In this document: positions 17,397-19,822 of the stretch, one piece after another
Layout of the letters: every line of letters starts with the position of its first letter
Position numbering within the stretch: position 1 is the stretch's first letter
NCBI GenBank assembly: GCA_001803705.1
Contig: MHDY01000137.1
Span: forward strand, 1-19,822
Direction: 5' to 3'
From: Nitrospirae bacterium GWC2_56_14
GTDB taxonomy: Bacteria > Nitrospirota > UBA9217
DNA: 19,822 bases
The notes under the pieces: model-generated
Database searches by the model: none
Told to the model about the DNA's origin: nothing
What the model saw: the letters and a program-made list of their open reading frames with translations, nothing else
Position numbers and translations under genes: made by a program

Positions 17397-17403
17397 AAAG
17401 GAG
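17397..17403 (+). promoter_or_regulatory. Ribosome-binding site of the 19-residue peptide frame
   Basis: AAAGGAG with 7-nt spacing to ATG 17411. It is as good as the site of the first cytochrome gene (AAAGGAG, 8 nt), strong support that the short frame is translated. Confidence 0.65.
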
Positions 17404-17410
17404 ATAGACC

Positions 17411-17470
17411 ATGAAACGAACGTACCAGAAGCCTAGAGTAGTCTCCTCAGCAGTTGTTCATCCTTGCTGA
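17411..17470 (+). CDS. 19-residue peptide, possible RiPP-like precursor or leader peptide
   Basis: ATG to TGA encodes MKRTYQKPRVVSSAVVHPC. It starts 39 nt after the giant gene and stops 21 nt before the stem of an intrinsic terminator, so it is the last cistron of the unit. The sequence is basic at the N-terminus, carries Y-x-x-P-x-V at positions 5-10, and ends in His-Pro-Cys. A YxxPxL motif in lasso-peptide leaders is known to be bound by the leader-recognition protein, and many short modified-peptide precursors begin with a Lys-rich Y-x-K-P segment. A C-terminal Cys could be modified or form a thioether or disulfide. No maturation enzyme is visible in the window. I do not recognise the family. 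Alternatives: a regulatory short frame or a chance frame. Confidence 0.55.
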   Translation: MKRTYQKPRVVSSAVVHPC

Positions 17471-17491
17471 AGCTTTTGAGATTTGAGGAAG

Positions 17492-17517
17492 GGGGCTGAT
17501 GTTCGTCAGCCCCTTTT
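17492..17517 (+). terminator. Intrinsic terminator closing the cytochrome / FN3 / mini-peptide unit
   Basis: GGGGCTGA (17492-17499), loop TGTTCG, TCAGCCCC (17506-17513), then TTTT. The eight-base-pair stem is GC-rich and can be extended outward by G-U and two A-T pairs. It marks the 3' end of the transcript. Confidence 0.85.
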
Positions 17518-18154
17518 CGATCTCCCGCCACTCCGCAGGCAAGCCCGAGCCGACCAAATCACCGCTCTATTTTCCCCTCTATTGCCACCCGCCAAGGCTG
17601 GTCATCACCGCATAAAAAAGTTTTTGCAATGAAGCACAACGCGAATTCTCATTAAAACAGCACCCAAGGCCAAAATCATCCGTGGCAGAGTCTTGGCCTT
17701 CACCCCCACGCGAGACAGTAGGTGCTCTCGAGCCATAGGAGCCCAGAGCAGCGTCTCGTGCCTCTTCGTGAAGGAACACCGGAAACGTGAACAGGCATCC
17801 CACAAGCCGCCGGGACCCGCCCTCAATTTAACACCATTATGTGCAGAATACCCCCTTTCACGGTTCAACACTACCGTGATAAACAAAGCAATATCAGTTG
17901 TTTACAAAAATGAAGTTAAATTAATTGGAACATAAATTGCTGTATGGAATTATTCAGATTTCTAATCGGGAAACAGCTGAACATGTTTAATGTGTATTTA
18001 TCAATTAAAAATAAAGGCCACCACTCACCCGGCACCTTCAGGACTGAATTATATACGTAAACCTATACAGTAACGGCCAGCACCAATTTAATAAAAGGTC
18101 AAGGGGTTGAGAATTTTTCAGTTTTCCCAATCAGCGTTTTGACAGTATGAAATT

Positions 18155-18169
18155 TGGCATTTGACCTGC
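18155..18169 (+). promoter_or_regulatory. Possible sigma-54 promoter of the second cytochrome gene
   Basis: TGGCATTTGACCTGC keeps GG (18156-18157) and GC (18168-18169) ten bases apart, and TGGCA matches the -24 element. The -12 element is CTGC instead of TTGC. The implied start near 18181 would give a leader of about 50 nt, a normal distance. An overlapping TTGACA at 18139 lacks a matching -10 box. Candidate only. Confidence 0.35.
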
Positions 18170-18215
18170 CTTTGCACAAAACAGCCTATTGAAACATTGC
18201 CTTCATAAAGCACAT

Positions 18216-18221
18216 AAGGAG
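18216..18221 (+). promoter_or_regulatory. Ribosome-binding site of the second cytochrome gene
   Basis: AAGGAG is 8 nt before ATG 18230, the same spacing as in the first cytochrome gene, which supports the start. Confidence 0.8.
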
Positions 18222-18229
18222 CGCCGTCT

Positions 18230-19822
18230 ATGACAATCCAACACTGCATGGGACGTGTTCGAACATTTCTTTTCCTTTTGCTGTGTACTCTGATCTTTGG
18301 AGGAACATCCGGCACCGCCATAGCCGCCCTGCAGTGCTACGACTGCCACGGTTCCCGCGAAACCCGCGACATGAGGCCGCTTGACGCAGAGCGGCGCGAC
18401 CCGGTCACCGGCGGCTTTGTCGGCAGCCATCGCGCCCACCTTCCCGCCAGCGTAACCAGCGCCGACTGTTCCGGCTGCCACCCGGGCAGCAGTACGTATA
18501 CCTCTTCCCACAGCAACAATATCATATCCGTCAGTTCGCGAATGAACGCCTCTCCCGCAGCCACCGCGTATAACAATATAACTACTCCCTTTCCGCAGAC
18601 CTCCTCCAAGACCTCCGGAAGCTGTGCTTCGGTCAACTGCCATTTCGAAAAGGAGACACCCACCTGGGGAGGGACCGGCATCGAGAGCACCTCGTGCGAC
18701 GCCTGCCACACGGCACCTCCCACCGATGGCGCCCATGGCAAGAAGCACGGCGTATACCTCGGCACCGGTACCGACAGTTGCCGGCATTGCCATGTGGATC
18801 ATACAACCGAGCAGAATCCGCTTGCGCATGCCTTGGAAGCGGGCAAACGAGCACTTACCGTTACTTTCATCTCCCCCAATACGGGTGGCAGCTACAACGG
18901 CAACATCAGTTATCCAAACTATCTCCCGAGCCAGCAACCGACACGGAATGGTACCTGCACCAACCTTTACTGCCACAGCGACGGCCTTCGCCGCGCCGGA
19001 GTTATTACCCCCCGGTGGTCAGACACCGCTACGACCAAATGCTACTCCTGCCACCGGGGCCGCACTGCCGACAACACTCCTGCGGCGTGCACCGAAATCG
19101 GCGGCACGTGGAATTCCGCCAACAGCATCTGCACCCCCTATGTCAACATGACCTCCAATGGCCACGGCAGGCTGGTCGGAGCCCAGTGGATCAGAAAATA
19201 TGCCTGTTATTACTGCCACAACGCCACGGTCGACCAGCAGGGGAACATAAAGAATCTAACCTTGCACGTTGACGGTGTCAGGAACGTCGAGATGGCACCC
19301 GAGTGGGCGATCGTCGGCAGACCGGCGCCTTCCTACGACCCCGTCACCAAGATATGCGATAACGTCTACTGCCACAGCGACGGCACAGCCAGCCCCGAAG
19401 CGGTGAGACCTTTCGGCTGGGCGGAGCGGGAAACCGAATGCAACAGCTGCCATGGCCACCCGCGCGGGTCATGCGCCAATGCCAACTGCCACGACGGCAG
19501 AATCGATGCTACCGGCAAACTGTGGTCCGTGAAAACGGGATGGCTGCCAGGCGAAGACTGGAAAGCTTCCATCCCCATGTTTCCCAATGAAGGTGCCGGC
19601 ACTGCCCGCGCCAACTCCCACGCCCGCCACACCGAAACCGATTTCACCTGCGATCAGTGCCACGCCTCCACCGTCCTCAACGGAACCTGCACTGACTGTC
19701 ACACCACCGGCATCCCCCCGGGAAGCATGAGCGAAGTCGCCCACATCGACGCCCGTTTCCACGTGAACAAGACACGGGACGTGGTCTTCAAGGATGGCGG
19801 TTCCTACAACCCCATCGAAAAA
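18230..19822 (+). CDS. Exported multihaem c-type cytochrome, paralogue of the first (partial, C-terminus beyond window)
   Basis: An open frame of 531 codons continues past the right edge. It begins MTIQHCMGRVRTFLFLLLCT, a signal peptide with likely cleavage after AIA, then LQCYDCH. Thirteen haem motifs are visible: nine CxxCH and four CxxxxCH (CASVNCH, CTNLYCH, CDNVYCH, CANANCH), in exactly the order found in the first cytochrome. The alignment is almost gap-free (a few residues inserted after the second motif), with roughly four-fifths identity by eye in the mature part. The signal peptide is much less conserved. Long blocks such as the NGTCTNLYCHSDGLRR region are nearly identical. It is expected to do the same kind of extracellular electron transfer. 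Whether it too is followed by an FN3 gene cannot be seen. Confidence 0.93.
   Translation, partial: MTIQHCMGRVRTFLFLLLCTLIFGGTSGTAIAALQCYDCHGSRETRDMRPLDAERRDPVTGGFVGSHRAHLPASVTSADCSGCHPGSSTYTSSHSNNIISVSSRMNASPAATAYNNITTPFPQTSSKTSGSCASVNCHFEKETPTWGGTGIESTSCDACHTAPPTDGAHGKKHGVYLGTGTDSCRHCHVDHTTEQNPLAHALEAGKRALTVTFISPNTGGSYNGNISYPNYLPSQQPTRNGTCTNLYCHSDGLRRAGVITPRWSDTATTKCYSCHRGRTADNTPAACTEIGGTWNSANSICTPYVNMTSNGHGRLVGAQWIRKYACYYCHNATVDQQGNIKNLTLHVDGVRNVEMAPEWAIVGRPAPSYDPVTKICDNVYCHSDGTASPEAVRPFGWAERETECNSCHGHPRGSCANANCHDGRIDATGKLWSVKTGWLPGEDWKASIPMFPNEGAGTARANSHARHTETDFTCDQCHASTVLNGTCTDCHTTGIPPGSMSEVAHIDARFHVNKTRDVVFKDGGSYNPIEK

Larger units (their letters stand above)
17518..18229. other. Spacer between the FN3 unit and the second cytochrome gene, no convincing gene
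   Basis: The left half (17518-17890) is moderately GC-rich, has open frames on both strands (minus 17579-17803 and 17605-17886; plus 17693-17935) without good ribosome-binding sites or recognisable products, and contains inverted repeats. AAGGCCAA (17666-17673) pairs with TTGGCCTT (17693-17700), and TGCTCT and AGAGCA occur shortly after. It may be a decayed mobile element or a structured RNA. The right half (17890-18200) is AT-rich like the spacer before the first cytochrome gene. Confidence 0.4.

Noticed and set aside
17468..17520. Selenocysteine reading of the TGA that ends the 19-residue frame
   Set aside because: Only two codons would follow before another TGA, and the hairpin downstream has a terminator shape with a T-tract and a UGUUCG loop rather than a bacterial SECIS loop.
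17944..18060. Short frame starting MELFRFLIGK in the AT-rich spacer
   Set aside because: No ribosome-binding site and low-complexity AT-rich codons; probably chance.
18139..18166. Sigma-70 promoter beginning at TTGACA 18139
   Set aside because: The -35 is perfect but no acceptable -10 hexamer occurs at 16-18 nt; the overlapping sigma-54-like site fits better.

Overview
The window looks like chromosomal DNA of a Geobacter-type bacterium (Geobacteraceae / Desulfuromonadia). The reasons are a c-type cytochrome with 33 haem motifs, including the CxxxxCH...CxxCH pairs typical of Geobacter cytochromes, a second copy of it nearby, a giant secreted fibronectin-III protein, and GC-rich coding DNA broken by AT-rich intergenic spacers. 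The species cannot be named from the sequence alone.

Layout. (1) Positions 1-729, minus strand: the start of an LPS-export operon, lptC followed by lptA (cut by the left edge). The two genes overlap by ATGA, and a near-consensus sigma-70 promoter sits so close to lptC that the mRNA should be almost leaderless. (2) 730-1328: a divergent intergenic region, strongly AT-rich at about 1000-1130. (3) 1329-5753, plus strand: a 1474-residue exported multihaem cytochrome. (4) 5798-17371: a 3857-residue exported protein built from two eight-repeat beta-propeller segments, 22 fibronectin type III (FN3) domains, a DUF2341/lectin-like insertion, a carbohydrate-binding-like module and three C-terminal Ig-like domains. 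(5) 17411-17470: a 19-codon open frame with an excellent ribosome-binding site, encoding MKRTYQKPRVVSSAVVHPC, followed at once by a strong intrinsic terminator at 17492-17517. (6) 17518-18229: a spacer with no convincing gene. (7) 18230 to the right edge: the first 531 codons of a close paralogue of the first cytochrome, with 13 haem motifs visible.

Genes 3-5 look like one transcription unit: spacings are 44 and 39 nt, each gene has its own good Shine-Dalgarno sequence, and the unit ends in a terminator. A working model, which is inference, is that the cytochrome supplies a long haem chain for extracellular electron transfer and the giant modular protein is a surface or matrix scaffold, perhaps binding polysaccharide or holding the cytochrome. 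The role of the 19-residue peptide is unknown; it resembles a minimal leader or RiPP-like (ribosomally made, modified peptide) precursor. The cytochrome / giant protein / mini-peptide unit, with a repeat of the cytochrome gene directly downstream, is the most interesting and least explained part of the window.
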